A stretch of 64,000 bases of DNA, from positions 1-64,000 of the forward strand of contig NZ_JYKZ01000003.1 in NCBI RefSeq assembly GCF_001043005.1, read 5' to 3'. Positions 45,499-55,230 of this stretch are shown in pieces. The stretch's first letter is position 1, and each line of letters opens with the position of its first letter. The stretch is from Pseudomonas psychrophila (GTDB taxonomy: Bacteria > Pseudomonadota > Gammaproteobacteria > Pseudomonadales > Pseudomonadaceae). The translations under genes were made by a program, and so were the position numbers. The notes below the pieces were generated by a model. The model made no database searches and was not told the origin of the DNA. It was given only the letters and a program-made list of their open reading frames with translations.

Positions 45499-46623
45499 AT
45501 GCCGTTACAACGACTGGACAGCCTGTCCGCTATCACCGCTCAGGAATGGGATGCGCTGGTGCCGGTGGAGCAGCCGTTCTTGCGGCATGCCTTTCTCAGT
45601 AGTCTGGAAGACAGTGCCTGCCTGGGCCCGCATTCCGGCTGGCAGCCCGAGCACTTGCTGCACTATGAAAACGGGCGGTTGCAGGCGGCGTTGCCGAGCT
45701 ACCGCAAGTGGCATTCCTACGGTGAGTACGTGTTCGATCACGAGTGGGCGCAGGCCTGCGAGCGGGCGGGTATCGAGTACTACCCCAAGCTGTTGACGGC
45801 AATCCCGTTCAGCCCGGTCAGCGGTCCCCGTTTATTGGCCGCCAGTGCCCAGGACGGGCTTGAGTTGCTGGCCGCTTTGCCCGGCTATCTGGAGATAGAA
45901 GGGCTGTCCAGCGCGCACATCAATTTCACCGACACCCTGGCCGATACGGCCCTGGCGCAACAGCCCGGCTGGATGCAGCGGCTCGGTTGCCAGTTTCATT
46001 GGCAGAACCGTGAGTACCGCGACTTTCAGGATTTTCTGGATGCCTTGAGTTCCCGCAAGCGCAAGCAGATGCGCAAAGAACGCGAGCAAGTGGCCGGGCA
46101 GGGGTTCGAGTTCGAATGGCTGGAAGGCCAGCAGGTCACTGAGGCGCAATGGGATTTTGTCTACGCCTGCTACGCCAACACCTACGTCGTACGGCGACAA
46201 ACACCCTACCTGACGCGAGCGTTTTTCAGCTTGCTGGCCGAGCGCATGCCCGAGTCGATTCGTGTCGTGCTGGCCAGGCAGGGGTCGACCCCGGTAGCGA
46301 TGGCGTTCAGTCTGATCGGTGGCGACAGCTTGTATGGGCGTTACTGGGGATGCCTGGCCGAGTTTGATCGCCTGCATTTCGAGACGTGCTTCTATCAGGG
46401 TATGGGTTACGCCATTGCTCAGGGTATCAAGCGTTTTGATGCCGGCGCTCAGGGCGAGCACAAACTGATCCGCGGTTTTGAACCGGTGATCACTCACTCA
46501 TGGCATTACCTGCGCCATCAGGGCCTGAAATCCGCCGTCAGTGACTTTCTGCAGCGTGAGCGGGTCGGGGTGCTGGCGTATGCAGAAGAGGCGAGGTCGG
46601 CGCTGCCCTATCGTCAGGCCTGA
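45499..46623 (+). CDS. GNAT/FemAB-like acyltransferase (DUF482 type)
   Basis: A 374-residue protein whose C-terminal GNAT-fold resembles FemX/DUF482 peptidogalycan proteins; the conserved SSRKRKQMRKEREQ and GLAEFDRLHFETCFYQGM-like region fit the family. The ATG at 45499 is the likely start; the upstream extension runs through repeat sequence. Role in cell-envelope amine acylation is a guess from the family. Confidence 0.75.
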   Translation: MPLQRLDSLSAITAQEWDALVPVEQPFLRHAFLSSLEDSACLGPHSGWQPEHLLHYENGRLQAALPSYRKWHSYGEYVFDHEWAQACERAGIEYYPKLLTAIPFSPVSGPRLLAASAQDGLELLAALPGYLEIEGLSSAHINFTDTLADTALAQQPGWMQRLGCQFHWQNREYRDFQDFLDALSSRKRKQMRKEREQVAGQGFEFEWLEGQQVTEAQWDFVYACYANTYVVRRQTPYLTRAFFSLLAERMPESIRVVLARQGSTPVAMAFSLIGGDSLYGRYWGCLAEFDRLHFETCFYQGMGYAIAQGIKRFDAGAQGEHKLIRGFEPVITHSWHYLRHQGLKSAVSDFLQRERVGVLAYAEEARSALPYRQA

Positions 46624-46641
46624 TCCTCGCCATTTCGGTTG

Positions 46642-47343
46642 TCAGTCGTCCTGCTTGCCCAGCCATCGATAGGTCAGTGCGCCAAGGGTTGCGCCCACCA
46701 GGGGGGCCAACCAGAACATCCACAGCTGTTGAAGTGCCCAGCCGCCCACGATCAGGGCCGGGCCTGTGCTGCGAGCCGGGTTGACCGAGGTGTTGGTGAC
46801 CGGGATAGCGATCAGGTGGATGAGCGTGAGCGCCAAACCTATGGCGATCGGGGCGAAACCTGCCGGGACTCGCTTGTCAGTGGCACCCATGATGATGAGG
46901 ATGAACATGGCCGTCATTACCACTTCGCATACCAGCCCTGAAATCATCGAGTAGCCACCGGGGGAATGGTCGCCATAGCCATTGGCTGCCAGGCCGCTGG
47001 CAGCCAGATCAAACCCGGGTTTGCCGCTGGCAATGAAGTACAGCAGTGTGGCGGCAATGATGCCCCCCAGTACCTGGGCCACGATGTAAGCGGGTAGCTC
47101 TTTTGCAGGGAACCTGCCCCCCACCCACAGCCCGAACGACACGGCGGGGTTCAGATGACAGCCGGATATATGGCCGATCGCGAATGCCATGGTCAGTACG
47201 GTAAGGCCAAAAGCCAGTGCGACCCCCAGCAGTCCAATACCAACGTTGGGGAAAGCCGCAGCGAGTACTGCGCTGCCACAGCCGCCAAGAACCAACCAGA
47301 AGGTGCCTACCAACTCGGTTGCTGAACGTTTGAGCAAGGTCAT
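46642..47343 (-). CDS. aqpZ: aquaporin Z
   Basis: A 233-residue water channel with six helices and the two NPA boxes, LNPAVSFG and NPARSTGP. The constriction Arg follows the second NPA (NPARS). Aquaporin Z moves water across the inner membrane under osmotic change. It is convergent with the GNAT gene and follows the ABC transporter on the same strand. Confidence 0.95.
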   Translation of the reverse strand: MTLLKRSATELVGTFWLVLGGCGSAVLAAAFPNVGIGLLGVALAFGLTVLTMAFAIGHISGCHLNPAVSFGLWVGGRFPAKELPAYIVAQVLGGIIAATLLYFIASGKPGFDLAASGLAANGYGDHSPGGYSMISGLVCEVVMTAMFILIIMGATDKRVPAGFAPIAIGLALTLIHLIAIPVTNTSVNPARSTGPALIVGGWALQQLWMFWLAPLVGATLGALTYRWLGKQDD

Positions 47344-47472
47344 GTGAAGGTCCCGGATAGATAAATCTATCGAGCAATTGAAGCGGCGTAGCGTCCTGCG
47401 ATTAACAACAGAGCTCTCCCGAGCCCTGATTTAAGTACAGCACTCGCCCGGGTTTTTTCCAGCGCCATAAAA

Positions 47473-47506
47473 AACGCCAGAGCCCTTTAAAACCGGGCGC
47501 TGGCGT
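47473..47506 (-). terminator. terminator of the ABC transporter gene
   Basis: AACGCCAGAGCCC / GGGCGCTGGCGTT form a long stem with one mismatch; on the minus strand it is followed by TTTTTTAT, so it terminates transcription coming from the ABC transporter. Confidence 0.85.
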
Positions 47507-47543
47507 TGTGTTACACGGGCTTTGCAGGTGCCGGTTGTAGGCC

Positions 47544-49376
47544 TCAGTCGATGCCTACAAAACCACCTGTTTGATGTTGCCAAAGGCGGGCGTACAGACC
47601 TCCCTGGGCGAGAAGTTCGCTGTGGGTACCGGTTTGAGCGATATGGCCGTTTTCCAGCACCACCAGACGGTCCATGCGGGCGATGGTTGAAAGGCGGTGA
47701 GCGATTGCAATCACGGTCTTGCCTTGCATCAGGGTTTCGAGGCTTTCCTGAATCGCAGACTCGACTTCGGAGTCCAGTGCCGAGGTGGCTTCGTCCATGA
47801 TCAGGATCGGTGCATTCTTGAGCAGGACCCGTGCAATGGCGATCCGCTGGCGTTGACCGCCAGACAGTTTGACCCCGCGCTCGCCCACGTGGGCGTCAAA
47901 CCCGGTGCGGCCCTGAGCATCGGACAGCAGCGCAATAAATTCATCGGCCCGGGCTTTGCGCACGGCTGCCCACAGTTCTTCGTCGGTAGCGTCCGGTTTG
48001 CCATAGAGCAAGTTGTCGCGGATCGAACGATGCAACAGCGAGGTGTCCTGGGTAATCATTCCGATCTGTTCGCGCAGGCTCTCCTGGGTTACTTCAGCGA
48101 CGTTTTGATCGTCGATCAGGATACGACCGCCTTGCAGGTCATACAGGCGCAACAAGAGGTTGACCAGCGTCGACTTGCCCGCACCGGAAGGTCCGATCAG
48201 GCCGATTTTTTCACCGGGTTTGATCACCAGATTGAGGTCGCTGATGATGCCGCTGCGTTTTCCATAATGGAAATCGACGTGCTCAAAGCGCACTTCGCCA
48301 CGGCTGACCGTAAGGCGGGGTGCCTGTTCGCGGTCTTGGACGGCGATGGGTTGTGCAATGGTTTGCAGGCCATCTTGCACCATGCCGATGTTTTCAAAAA
48401 TGCCGTTGACCACCCACATGATCCAGCCGGACATGTTGACGATACGGATGACCAGACCGGTGGCCAGGGCGATGGCACCGACGCTGATAAGCGACTGGCT
48501 CCACAACCACAACGCCAGGCCGCTTGTGCTGACGATCAACAGGCCGTTCATGGTGGTGATCGTCACGTCCATGCTGGTGACTACGCGGCTGGCCAACCGG
48601 GTTTTTTCGGTTTGCTCGATAATGGCTTCGCGGGCGTATTGCTGCTCAAAATGGGTGTGGGCAAACAGCTTCAGGGTCGTGATGTTGGTGTAGCCGTCGA
48701 CAATACGGCCCATCAATTTTGAGCGCGCATCGGAAGACACCACCGAGCGCTCTTTGACCCGGGGGACGAAGTAGTAAAGGGCGCCGATGTAGCAAAGGAT
48801 CCAGGTCAGCAACGGAATCATCAGGCGCCAGTCGGCTTCGGCAAACAGCACCAGTGAGCTGATGGCGTAGATCAACACGTGCCACAGGGCATCGACCGCC
48901 TGCACGGCCGAGTCGCGCAGCGAGTTGCCGGTTTGCATGATGCGCTGGGCAATGCGCCCGGCGAAGTCGTTCTGGAAGAAGTTGAGGCTTTGCTTGAGCA
49001 CGTAGCTGTGGTTCTGCCAGCGGATCATGCTGGTCATGCTCGGGCTCAGGGTCTGGTGCACCAGCAGGTCATGGAGGCCGAAGAACACCGGGCGGATGAT
49101 CAGCGCGACTACGGCCATCCAGATCAGTTCGCCGCTATGGACCTTGAAGAATTCGGTGTTGGGTGTGCCCTGGGTCAGGTCAATCAGCGTGCTCAGATAG
49201 CTGAACAGCGAAACTTCGATCAGTGCCGCTATCAGCCCGATCACCAGCAAGGCGGCAAACATGGGCCAGACTTGACGCAGGTAGTAGAAGTAAAACGCCC
49301 AGACGGTGCTGGGAGGAGCGGCAGAGGGGGCTTCGCGGAATATATCGATCAGTTGTTCGAAACGGCGGTAAAGCAT
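47544..49376 (-). CDS. ABC transporter, fused permease and ATPase
   Basis: About 610 residues. Six helices form the membrane domain (about 30-320) and the ATPase domain follows with Walker A GPSGAGKST, signature LSGGQRQRIAIARVLL, Walker B ILIMDEATSALDSE and the H-loop AHRLSTI. This is an exporter half-transporter (MsbA/multidrug type). The ATG at 49376 starts MLYRRFEQLIDIF; a longer frame to 49469 runs into a REP. Substrate unknown. Confidence 0.85.
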   Translation of the reverse strand: MLYRRFEQLIDIFREAPSAAPPSTVWAFYFYYLRQVWPMFAALLVIGLIAALIEVSLFSYLSTLIDLTQGTPNTEFFKVHSGELIWMAVVALIIRPVFFGLHDLLVHQTLSPSMTSMIRWQNHSYVLKQSLNFFQNDFAGRIAQRIMQTGNSLRDSAVQAVDALWHVLIYAISSLVLFAEADWRLMIPLLTWILCYIGALYYFVPRVKERSVVSSDARSKLMGRIVDGYTNITTLKLFAHTHFEQQYAREAIIEQTEKTRLASRVVTSMDVTITTMNGLLIVSTSGLALWLWSQSLISVGAIALATGLVIRIVNMSGWIMWVVNGIFENIGMVQDGLQTIAQPIAVQDREQAPRLTVSRGEVRFEHVDFHYGKRSGIISDLNLVIKPGEKIGLIGPSGAGKSTLVNLLLRLYDLQGGRILIDDQNVAEVTQESLREQIGMITQDTSLLHRSIRDNLLYGKPDATDEELWAAVRKARADEFIALLSDAQGRTGFDAHVGERGVKLSGGQRQRIAIARVLLKNAPILIMDEATSALDSEVESAIQESLETLMQGKTVIAIAHRLSTIARMDRLVVLENGHIAQTGTHSELLAQGGLYARLWQHQTGGFVGID

Positions 49377-49424
49377 GGGCACTGACGCCCGCAGCGCGGG
49401 CTCTCCTTTAGTTGACGTTACCCC

Positions 49425-49466
49425 TCCCGTAGCAGTTGCTTCGTTCCTTCGGCAACTGCTACGGGG
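49425..49466. repeat. family B REP hairpin
   Basis: CCCGTAGCAGTTGC and GCAACTGCTACGGG in inverted orientation around a 10-base loop, between ppiA and the ABC transporter start. Confidence 0.8.
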
Positions 49467-49499
49467 CACAGGTCAAAGCTCCCTGCAGTGTGCAGCCTG

Positions 49500-50063
49500 T
49501 CAGTCGATACGTTTGGCCGACTTGATCAGCACCGGGTCGATTGGCACATTCTGCATGCCTTGTTTGGTGGTGGTTTGCGAGTTGACGATCTGGTCAACCA
49601 CGTCCATGCCATTCACCACCTTGGCGAATACGGCGTAGCCGGCGTCGCGGCCCGGGTCCAGGAACGCGTTGTCTGCCACGTTGATGAAGAACTGGCTGGT
49701 GGCAGAGTTAGGGTTGGAAGTGCGGGCCATCGACAGCGTGCCGCGCACGTTATGCAGGCCGTTGCTGGCTTCGTTCTTGATCGGGTCACGGGTCGGCTTT
49801 TGCGCCATCTGCGAAGTGAAACCGCCGCCTTGCACCATAAAGCCCGGGATCACACGGTGAAAAATGGTGTTGTTATAGAAGCCGCTGTCCACATACTTGA
49901 GAAAGTTGTCAGTGCTGATCGGAGCCTTGACCGGGTCCAGTTCGATTTCAATCTTGCCGAAGCTGGTGTCCAGTACGACATGAGGTGCCTTGGACGTGTC
50001 GGCAGCCATTAGGTTGGCAGCGAACAGCATGGCGCCAGCGGCAAGTGCAATTTTTTTAAGCAT
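49500..50063 (-). CDS. ppiA: periplasmic peptidyl-prolyl isomerase A
   Basis: A 187-residue cyclophilin with a signal peptide (about 1-21, cleavage after LMA) and the conserved [13 protein letters not shown] and [12 protein letters not shown] motifs. It catalyses proline isomerisation in periplasmic protein folding. AGGA precedes the ATG. A lone gene on the minus strand. Confidence 0.93.
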   Translation of the reverse strand: MLKKIALAAGAMLFAANLMAADTSKAPHVVLDTSFGKIEIELDPVKAPISTDNFLKYVDSGFYNNTIFHRVIPGFMVQGGGFTSQMAQKPTRDPIKNEASNGLHNVRGTLSMARTSNPNSATSQFFINVADNAFLDPGRDAGYAVFAKVVNGMDVVDQIVNSQTTTKQGMQNVPIDPVLIKSAKRID

Positions 50064-50225
50064 GGCTCAGTGATCCTGAAAAGTGGGGTGACTGTTCAAT
50101 GCCACACAGGCAGTAACGCCAGGTGCGTTGAACCAATGCCCGTGCCACATCCGTTAGTGGCGGATGTTCACGGGCGGCGGGTGTTGGACAGGATATTCTC
50201 GAATCGGGTTCCTGCCCACTGATCT

Positions 50226-51149
50226 TCACGCTTGCTGTGGCGCGGCAAACGGCGCATCCAGCGGTGCCGTGTCAAAAGTTTGCAGCAGTTCGACCAGGAT
50301 TTGTGTCGCCGGGCCCAGCGGTTTGTCCTTGTTGGCGTACAGGAAAAACACCGGATGACGGTTACCACCCTGGTTGAGGGGCAACGGCTTCAGGACACCT
50401 TCCTTGAGTTCTCGCTCGATCATGTGCCGTGGCAACCAGGCAAAGCCCAGCCCGCTGCCCACAAAGGCGGCCGCCGTCGCCAGGCTGCCGACGGTCCAGC
50501 GCTGTTCTGAGCCGAGCCAGCCCACGTCACGGGGTTGTTGGCGGCCGGAGTCACGAATCACCACTTGCAACTGGCTTTCGAGGTCCTGGAAATGCAGTTC
50601 GCGTTGCAGGCGATGCAAGGGGTGCTCGGGGTGGGCCACGGCCACAAATTCGACGGTGCTCAACTCGGTGCCCAGGTAGCCGGGAATATTGAAGCTGCTG
50701 ATGGCCAGGTCAGCCACGCCTTCGAGCAGGACTTCTTCGACGCCGGACAATACCTCTTCGCGCAGGCGCACGCGGCAACCACGACTTTGCGGCATGAAGG
50801 CGGTCAAGGCGCGCACCAGTCGTGCATTGGGGTAGGCCGCGTCGACGACCAGCCGGACCTCGGCTTCCCAGCCTTGCTCCATATGGTGGGCGAGGTCTTC
50901 GAGCTGACTGGCCTGCTTGACCAGTTGCCGTGAACGGCGCAGCAACACGCCGCCCGCCTCGGTAAGCACCGCCTTGCGCCCATCGATCCGGAGCAGCGGC
51001 ACGCCGAGTTGATCCTGCATGCGGGCCACGGTGTAGCTGACAGACGACTGCGAACGATGGAGTACTTCTGCGGCTTGAGCAAAACCGCCGTGGTCGACCA
51101 CCGCTTGCAGGGTGCGCCATTGATCAAGGGTCACGCGGGGCGCTTTCAC
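50226..51149 (-). CDS. LysR-family transcriptional regulator (next to azoR)
   Basis: A 307-residue LysR regulator. The N-terminal helix-turn-helix is AAEVLHRSQSSVSYTVARMQ; a substrate-binding domain follows. It starts with GTG after GAGGA and is divergent from azoR, so it probably controls the azoreductase, responding to quinones or azo dyes. A dyad (51189-51203) lies between them. Confidence 0.88.
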   Translation of the reverse strand: MKAPRVTLDQWRTLQAVVDHGGFAQAAEVLHRSQSSVSYTVARMQDQLGVPLLRIDGRKAVLTEAGGVLLRRSRQLVKQASQLEDLAHHMEQGWEAEVRLVVDAAYPNARLVRALTAFMPQSRGCRVRLREEVLSGVEEVLLEGVADLAISSFNIPGYLGTELSTVEFVAVAHPEHPLHRLQRELHFQDLESQLQVVIRDSGRQQPRDVGWLGSEQRWTVGSLATAAAFVGSGLGFAWLPRHMIERELKEGVLKPLPLNQGGNRHPVFFLYANKDKPLGPATQILVELLQTFDTAPLDAPFAAPQQA

Positions 51150-51188
51150 GATGAATTCCTCTGAATTGGAGTGGTTGCAGGATACCGT

Positions 51189-51203
51189 TAAACAACAGGT
51201 TTA
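51189..51203. promoter_or_regulatory. dyad between LysR and azoR
   Basis: TAAAC-N5-GTTTA is a perfect 5-base inverted repeat 40 bases upstream of the LysR start and 102 before azoR. A LysR-type binding role is plausible but unproven. Confidence 0.35.
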
Positions 51204-51304
51204 TAGATAGGTTGTAGCAAATTAATGCGCTTTTTTATCGAGTTGATGATCTCTATTCTCTACTCCATCGCCTTACCGTATTTACAGATGGAGTCTTATC
51301 CGCC

Positions 51305-51904
51305 ATGTCCAACGTTCTGATCATTGAAAGCAGCGCCCGCCAGCAGGACTCATTCTCACGACAGTTGACCCGGCAGTTCATCAGTCAGTGGCAAGCGGCG
51401 CATCCGGCTGATCAAGTGACCGTTCGTGACCTGGCCCTGGCCCCGGTGCCGCATCTTGACGCCAGTCTGTTGGGCGGCTGGATGAAGCCAGAAGGGCAAC
51501 GCAATGCTGACGAACAGATTTCCCTGCAACGTTCCAACGAGCTCACTGATGAGCTGCTGGCAGCTGATGTGCTGGTGCTGGCGGCCCCCATGTACAACTT
51601 TGCGATCCCGAGCACGCTCAAGGCCTGGCTTGATCATGTATTGCGGGCTGGGGTGACCTTTAAATACACCGAAACCGGTCCTCAAGGACTGCTGGTCGGC
51701 AAGAAAGCATACGTTTTGACTGCGCGGGGCGGGCTATATGCGGGTAGCACCTCGGACCATCAGGAACCCTATCTGCGTCAGGTCATGGCTTTTATCGGCA
51801 TTCACGATGTGACCTTCATTCATGCAGAGGGCATGAACCTGGGCGGTGACTTCCAGGAAAAAGGTTTAAACCAGGCCAAGGCAAGACTGTCTGCAATTGC
51901 ATAG
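51305..51904 (+). CDS. azoR: FMN-dependent NADH azoreductase
   Basis: A 199-residue flavodoxin-like azoreductase. The FMN phosphate-binding segment is IESSARQQDSFSRQL and a conserved APMYNFAIPSTLKAWLDHV loop follows. It reduces quinones and azo dyes using NADH. Start ATG is 155 bases from the divergent LysR gene. A terminator follows at 52010. Confidence 0.93.
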   Translation: MSNVLIIESSARQQDSFSRQLTRQFISQWQAAHPADQVTVRDLALAPVPHLDASLLGGWMKPEGQRNADEQISLQRSNELTDELLAADVLVLAAPMYNFAIPSTLKAWLDHVLRAGVTFKYTETGPQGLLVGKKAYVLTARGGLYAGSTSDHQEPYLRQVMAFIGIHDVTFIHAEGMNLGGDFQEKGLNQAKARLSAIA

Positions 51905-52009
51905 GCTGTTAATCGACAGATAATCGCAGGATGGCTTAATCGTTTCATTGCTCCTTCAAGCATGCGGTTCGCGCATCGAACCTCCCTTTGCACTTTTTTG
52001 AGTGCTCGT

Positions 52010-52046
52010 ACCCGATCAGCCCTTGCGCCGGATCGGGTTTTTTTTT
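52010..52046 (+). terminator. terminator after azoR
   Basis: ACCCGATC / GATCGGGT stem with a 13-base loop and nine T at the end. Confidence 0.85.
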
Positions 52047-52165
52047 GCCCGCTTTTTGCGGGGTGATGGTCAAGGCTGATGAAAAACCGCTAAGGTCGCG
52101 CACATTCTTATGGGTTCACGGGCGTTTTACCGCGAAGCTATTTCGACTTTCTGAGCGAGAGATTC

Positions 52166-53026
52166 ATGGGCTATCTGTTGTTTGTCACCTTGATTCAGGC
52201 GTTTTCCTTCAGCCTGATTGGTGAGTATCTGGCGGGGCACGTCGACAGTTACTTTGCGGTACTGGTACGCGTAGTCCTGGCGGGGCTGGTGTTTATTCCG
52301 CTGACGCGCTGGCGACAGGTCGAACCCGGCTTCATGCGCGGCATGTTACTGATCGGGGCCTTGCAGTTCGGCATCACCTACGTGTGTCTGTACCTGAGCT
52401 TTCGGGTGCTGACGGTGCCTGAGGTGTTGCTATTCACCATCCTGACACCGTTGCACGTGACATTGATCGAAGACGCTCTGAACCGGCGTTTTAACCCCTG
52501 GGCGCTGGTGGCGGCACTGGTGGCCGTGGCGGGTGCCGGGGTGATTCGCTTTGACAGCATCAGCCCGGATTTCTTCAAGGGATTCTTGTTGCTGCAACTG
52601 GCCAACTTCACCTATGCAGCCGGGCAGGTCTTGTATCGTCGTCTGGTGGCCCGTTACCCGAGTGATTTCCCCCATTACCGGCGCTTTGGTTTCTTTTATC
52701 TTGGCGCTCTGGCGGTGGTGTTGCCGGCATTCATGCTGTTTGGCAAAGCCAACTTCCTGCCTGAAGCGCCCTTGCAGTGGGGCGTGCTGGTGTTTCTGGG
52801 CCTGGTGTCGACGGCCCTTGGCCTGTACTGGTGGAACAAAGGCGCCTGCATGGTCAGTGGAGGCACTCTGGCGGTGATGAATAATCTCCATGTGCCGGTG
52901 GGCCTGTTGCTCAACCTGTTGATCTGGAACCAGCATGAGCCTCTGGGGCGACTGTTCATCGGCGGGCTGGTGATTGTCCTTGCCGTCTGGATAAGCCGGC
53001 TAGACCGCAGGGCTGTGACGGTCTAA
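52166..53026 (+). CDS. DMT superfamily transporter (EamA)
   Basis: A 286-residue transporter with about 10 helices in two repeats (LLFVTLIQAFSFSLIGEYL starts the first; GVLVFLGLVSTALGLYWWN lies in the second). It resembles carboxylate/amino-acid/amine exporters of the EamA group. GAGAGATTC precedes the ATG. Substrate unknown. Confidence 0.82.
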   Translation: MGYLLFVTLIQAFSFSLIGEYLAGHVDSYFAVLVRVVLAGLVFIPLTRWRQVEPGFMRGMLLIGALQFGITYVCLYLSFRVLTVPEVLLFTILTPLHVTLIEDALNRRFNPWALVAALVAVAGAGVIRFDSISPDFFKGFLLLQLANFTYAAGQVLYRRLVARYPSDFPHYRRFGFFYLGALAVVLPAFMLFGKANFLPEAPLQWGVLVFLGLVSTALGLYWWNKGACMVSGGTLAVMNNLHVPVGLLLNLLIWNQHEPLGRLFIGGLVIVLAVWISRLDRRAVTV

Positions 53027-53067
53027 GGTCAATCACAGTCCATCTAGCGCCTTAAGGGAGAGTCGGA

Positions 53068-53628
53068 ATGACAGTCAGGGTGTTGATCTTGCCGGGCCTG
53101 TTCAATTCAGGAACAGAGCATTGGCAATCTCACTGGGAACAGCACTACAGCGGGCTGCACCGGGTCAAGCAGGAAAACTGGGAGACCCCCGTTTGTACGG
53201 ATTGGGTGCAGAACCTGCAGAAAAAGATCACCAAAAGCGAGCGGCCCGTCGTGCTGGTGGGCCACAGCTTGGCGTGTACGCTGATTGCCCGTTGGGCGCT
53301 GCAGTACCCCAAAGAGGCAAGGCGTGTACGCGGGGCGCTGTTGGTCGCGCCCAGCGACACCGAAGCCGACAGTTACCCGGCCGGCACAACGGGTTTTAGT
53401 CCGATGCCGCTCAACACCCTACCTTTTGATGCAATCACTGTCGCCAGCACCAACGACCCGTATGTGACTCAGGAACGCGCCAGCGCCTTCAGCGATGCCT
53501 GGGGCAGTGAACTGGTGTGGCTGGAAAATGCCGGGCACATCAATGGTGATGGGGGCTATGGCAACTGGCCGCAGGGGATCGAGTTGCTGTTCAAGCTCAC
53601 TGGCGACCCTCAGTTCAAGCAAGCCTGA
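53068..53628 (+). CDS. RBBP9/YdeN-type alpha/beta hydrolase
   Basis: A 186-residue serine hydrolase of the RBBP9/DUF1234 group. The nucleophile elbow is GHSLACTL; the catalytic Asp is in STNDPYV and the His in NAGHINGDGGYG. GGGAGA precedes the ATG by about 6 bases. Substrate unknown; human RBBP9 is a serine hydrolase. Confidence 0.9.
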   Translation: MTVRVLILPGLFNSGTEHWQSHWEQHYSGLHRVKQENWETPVCTDWVQNLQKKITKSERPVVLVGHSLACTLIARWALQYPKEARRVRGALLVAPSDTEADSYPAGTTGFSPMPLNTLPFDAITVASTNDPYVTQERASAFSDAWGSELVWLENAGHINGDGGYGNWPQGIELLFKLTGDPQFKQA

Positions 53629-53662
53629 ACTCATGCTGTGACCGCTTGGGTTGACGGGATCT

Positions 53663-53692
53663 GTGGGAGCGGGCTTGCTCGCGATGGCATCA
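53663..53692. repeat. single REP, family A
   Basis: A single GTGGGAGCGGGCTTGCTCGC unit without its inverted partner, between the RBBP9 hydrolase and the channel gene. Confidence 0.8.
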
Positions 53693-53751
53693 CCCTGTTT
53701 CTCTGGAGAATCGTGTTGCCCGAATCGCTAGAAGGCCCGCCCCCACCAGGT

Positions 53752-55038
53752 TCAGTCGTCTTCGGGCAGCGCCAGCGGAGTTTGCAGCTTGCTCAGCAGC
53801 CCTTTGCGCAGGTCATTGCCGCTCGGTTGCTGGTACATGCTGAGTCCGAATTCTGGGAGTACTGACAGCAGATAGTCAAAAATGTCGCCCTGGATCTGCT
53901 CGTAATCACTCCAGACCGTGGTCCGGGTAAAACAGTACACCTCAAGTGGCACGCCCTGTGGCGTGGCTTGCATTTGGCGAACCATGCAGGTCATGTTGGG
54001 CTGAATGTCGGCATGGCTTTTCAGGTAGGCCAAGGCATAGGCGCGGAAAGTCCCGATGTTGGTCATGCGGCGACGGTTGGCAGACATTGCCGCAACATTG
54101 CCTTGGGCTTCGTTCCAGCTTTTGAGCTCTGCTTTCTTGCGATGAAGGTAATCATTCAGCAGGTGTACCTGTTCCAGGCGCTGTTCCTGCTCATCGGTCA
54201 AGAAAGCAATTTCAGAGGCGTCAATAAACAGGCTGCGCTTGATTCTGCGCCCGCCGGACTGCTGCATGCCGCGCCAGTTTTTAAACGATTCGGACATCAG
54301 GCGCCAGGTCGGGATCGACACAATGGTTTTGTCGAAGTTCTGCACCTTGACGGTGTGCAAGGTGATGTCGATCACATCGCCATCGGCGCCGACCTGCGGC
54401 ATCTCGATCCAGTCGCCCACGCGCAGCAAGTCATTGCTGGTCAGCTGCACGCTGGCTACGAACGACAGCAGTGTGTCTTTGTAGACCAGCAAAATGACCG
54501 CAGACATCGCGCCCAGACCGGAGAGCAACAGCATCGGTGAGCGATCAATCAGTGTTGCAACGATGATGATTGCGGAAAACACATACAGCAGCATTTTAGT
54601 CAGCTGAATGTAGCCCTTGATCGGTCGGGTCTTTGCGTAGTTGGTACGCGAGTAAATATCGAGCAAGGCATCCAGTAGTGAGCTGATCACCCGGGTGAGC
54701 ACAAAAATGGTAATGGCCAGCGCCAGGTTGCCGAGGAAGTGGCGACCGTTGTCGCTCATGTCCGGCACCAGATTGCGCCCGAACTGCACCATCAGGGAGG
54801 GGGTCAGTTGCGCCAGACGATGAAACACTTTGTGTTCGCGTAAATCGTTGATCCAGTGCAAGGCCGGCTGACGGCCCAGGATTTTGGTCACGCGCAACAC
54901 GATGATGCGTGCGATATGACCGGCAAGCAGGGCAATGCCCACCAGAACGATCAGACCCAACATGGCGCTGACCCAGGGATGTTGATCCAGGTTGGCCCAC
55001 AGGGTCTGGATTTGGGTCCAGAGTGGTTGAGTTTCCAT
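53752..55038 (-). CDS. mechanosensitive channel (YbdG-like)
   Basis: A 428-residue MscS-superfamily channel. Five or so membrane helices precede the MscS beta domain with SNDLLRVGDWIEMPQVGADG and the VPTWRL-like IVSIPTWRLMSESFKNW. The C-terminal cytoplasmic part is longer than in MscS, as in YbdG. It opens under osmotic shock. The start has no strong ribosome-binding site. Confidence 0.88.
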   Translation of the reverse strand: METQPLWTQIQTLWANLDQHPWVSAMLGLIVLVGIALLAGHIARIIVLRVTKILGRQPALHWINDLREHKVFHRLAQLTPSLMVQFGRNLVPDMSDNGRHFLGNLALAITIFVLTRVISSLLDALLDIYSRTNYAKTRPIKGYIQLTKMLLYVFSAIIIVATLIDRSPMLLLSGLGAMSAVILLVYKDTLLSFVASVQLTSNDLLRVGDWIEMPQVGADGDVIDITLHTVKVQNFDKTIVSIPTWRLMSESFKNWRGMQQSGGRRIKRSLFIDASEIAFLTDEQEQRLEQVHLLNDYLHRKKAELKSWNEAQGNVAAMSANRRRMTNIGTFRAYALAYLKSHADIQPNMTCMVRQMQATPQGVPLEVYCFTRTTVWSDYEQIQGDIFDYLLSVLPEFGLSMYQQPSGNDLRKGLLSKLQTPLALPEDD

Positions 55039-55230
55039 AAGCTAAAACGATATCCCAGTAATAAATGGCCATGGGATTAGAGCACTTCAGAGCAATTTAT
55101 GGGCCCTGGTTGGACTAAAGACCCTAAAAAACCATTTGTTTCATGCCGTTCGTGCAAAGTAACTCGGCCTTGGCGCTCGAAACCGTTACTCTATGCCGCT
55201 GATTTTTTGTATTTCTTCGAGGTAGCACCC

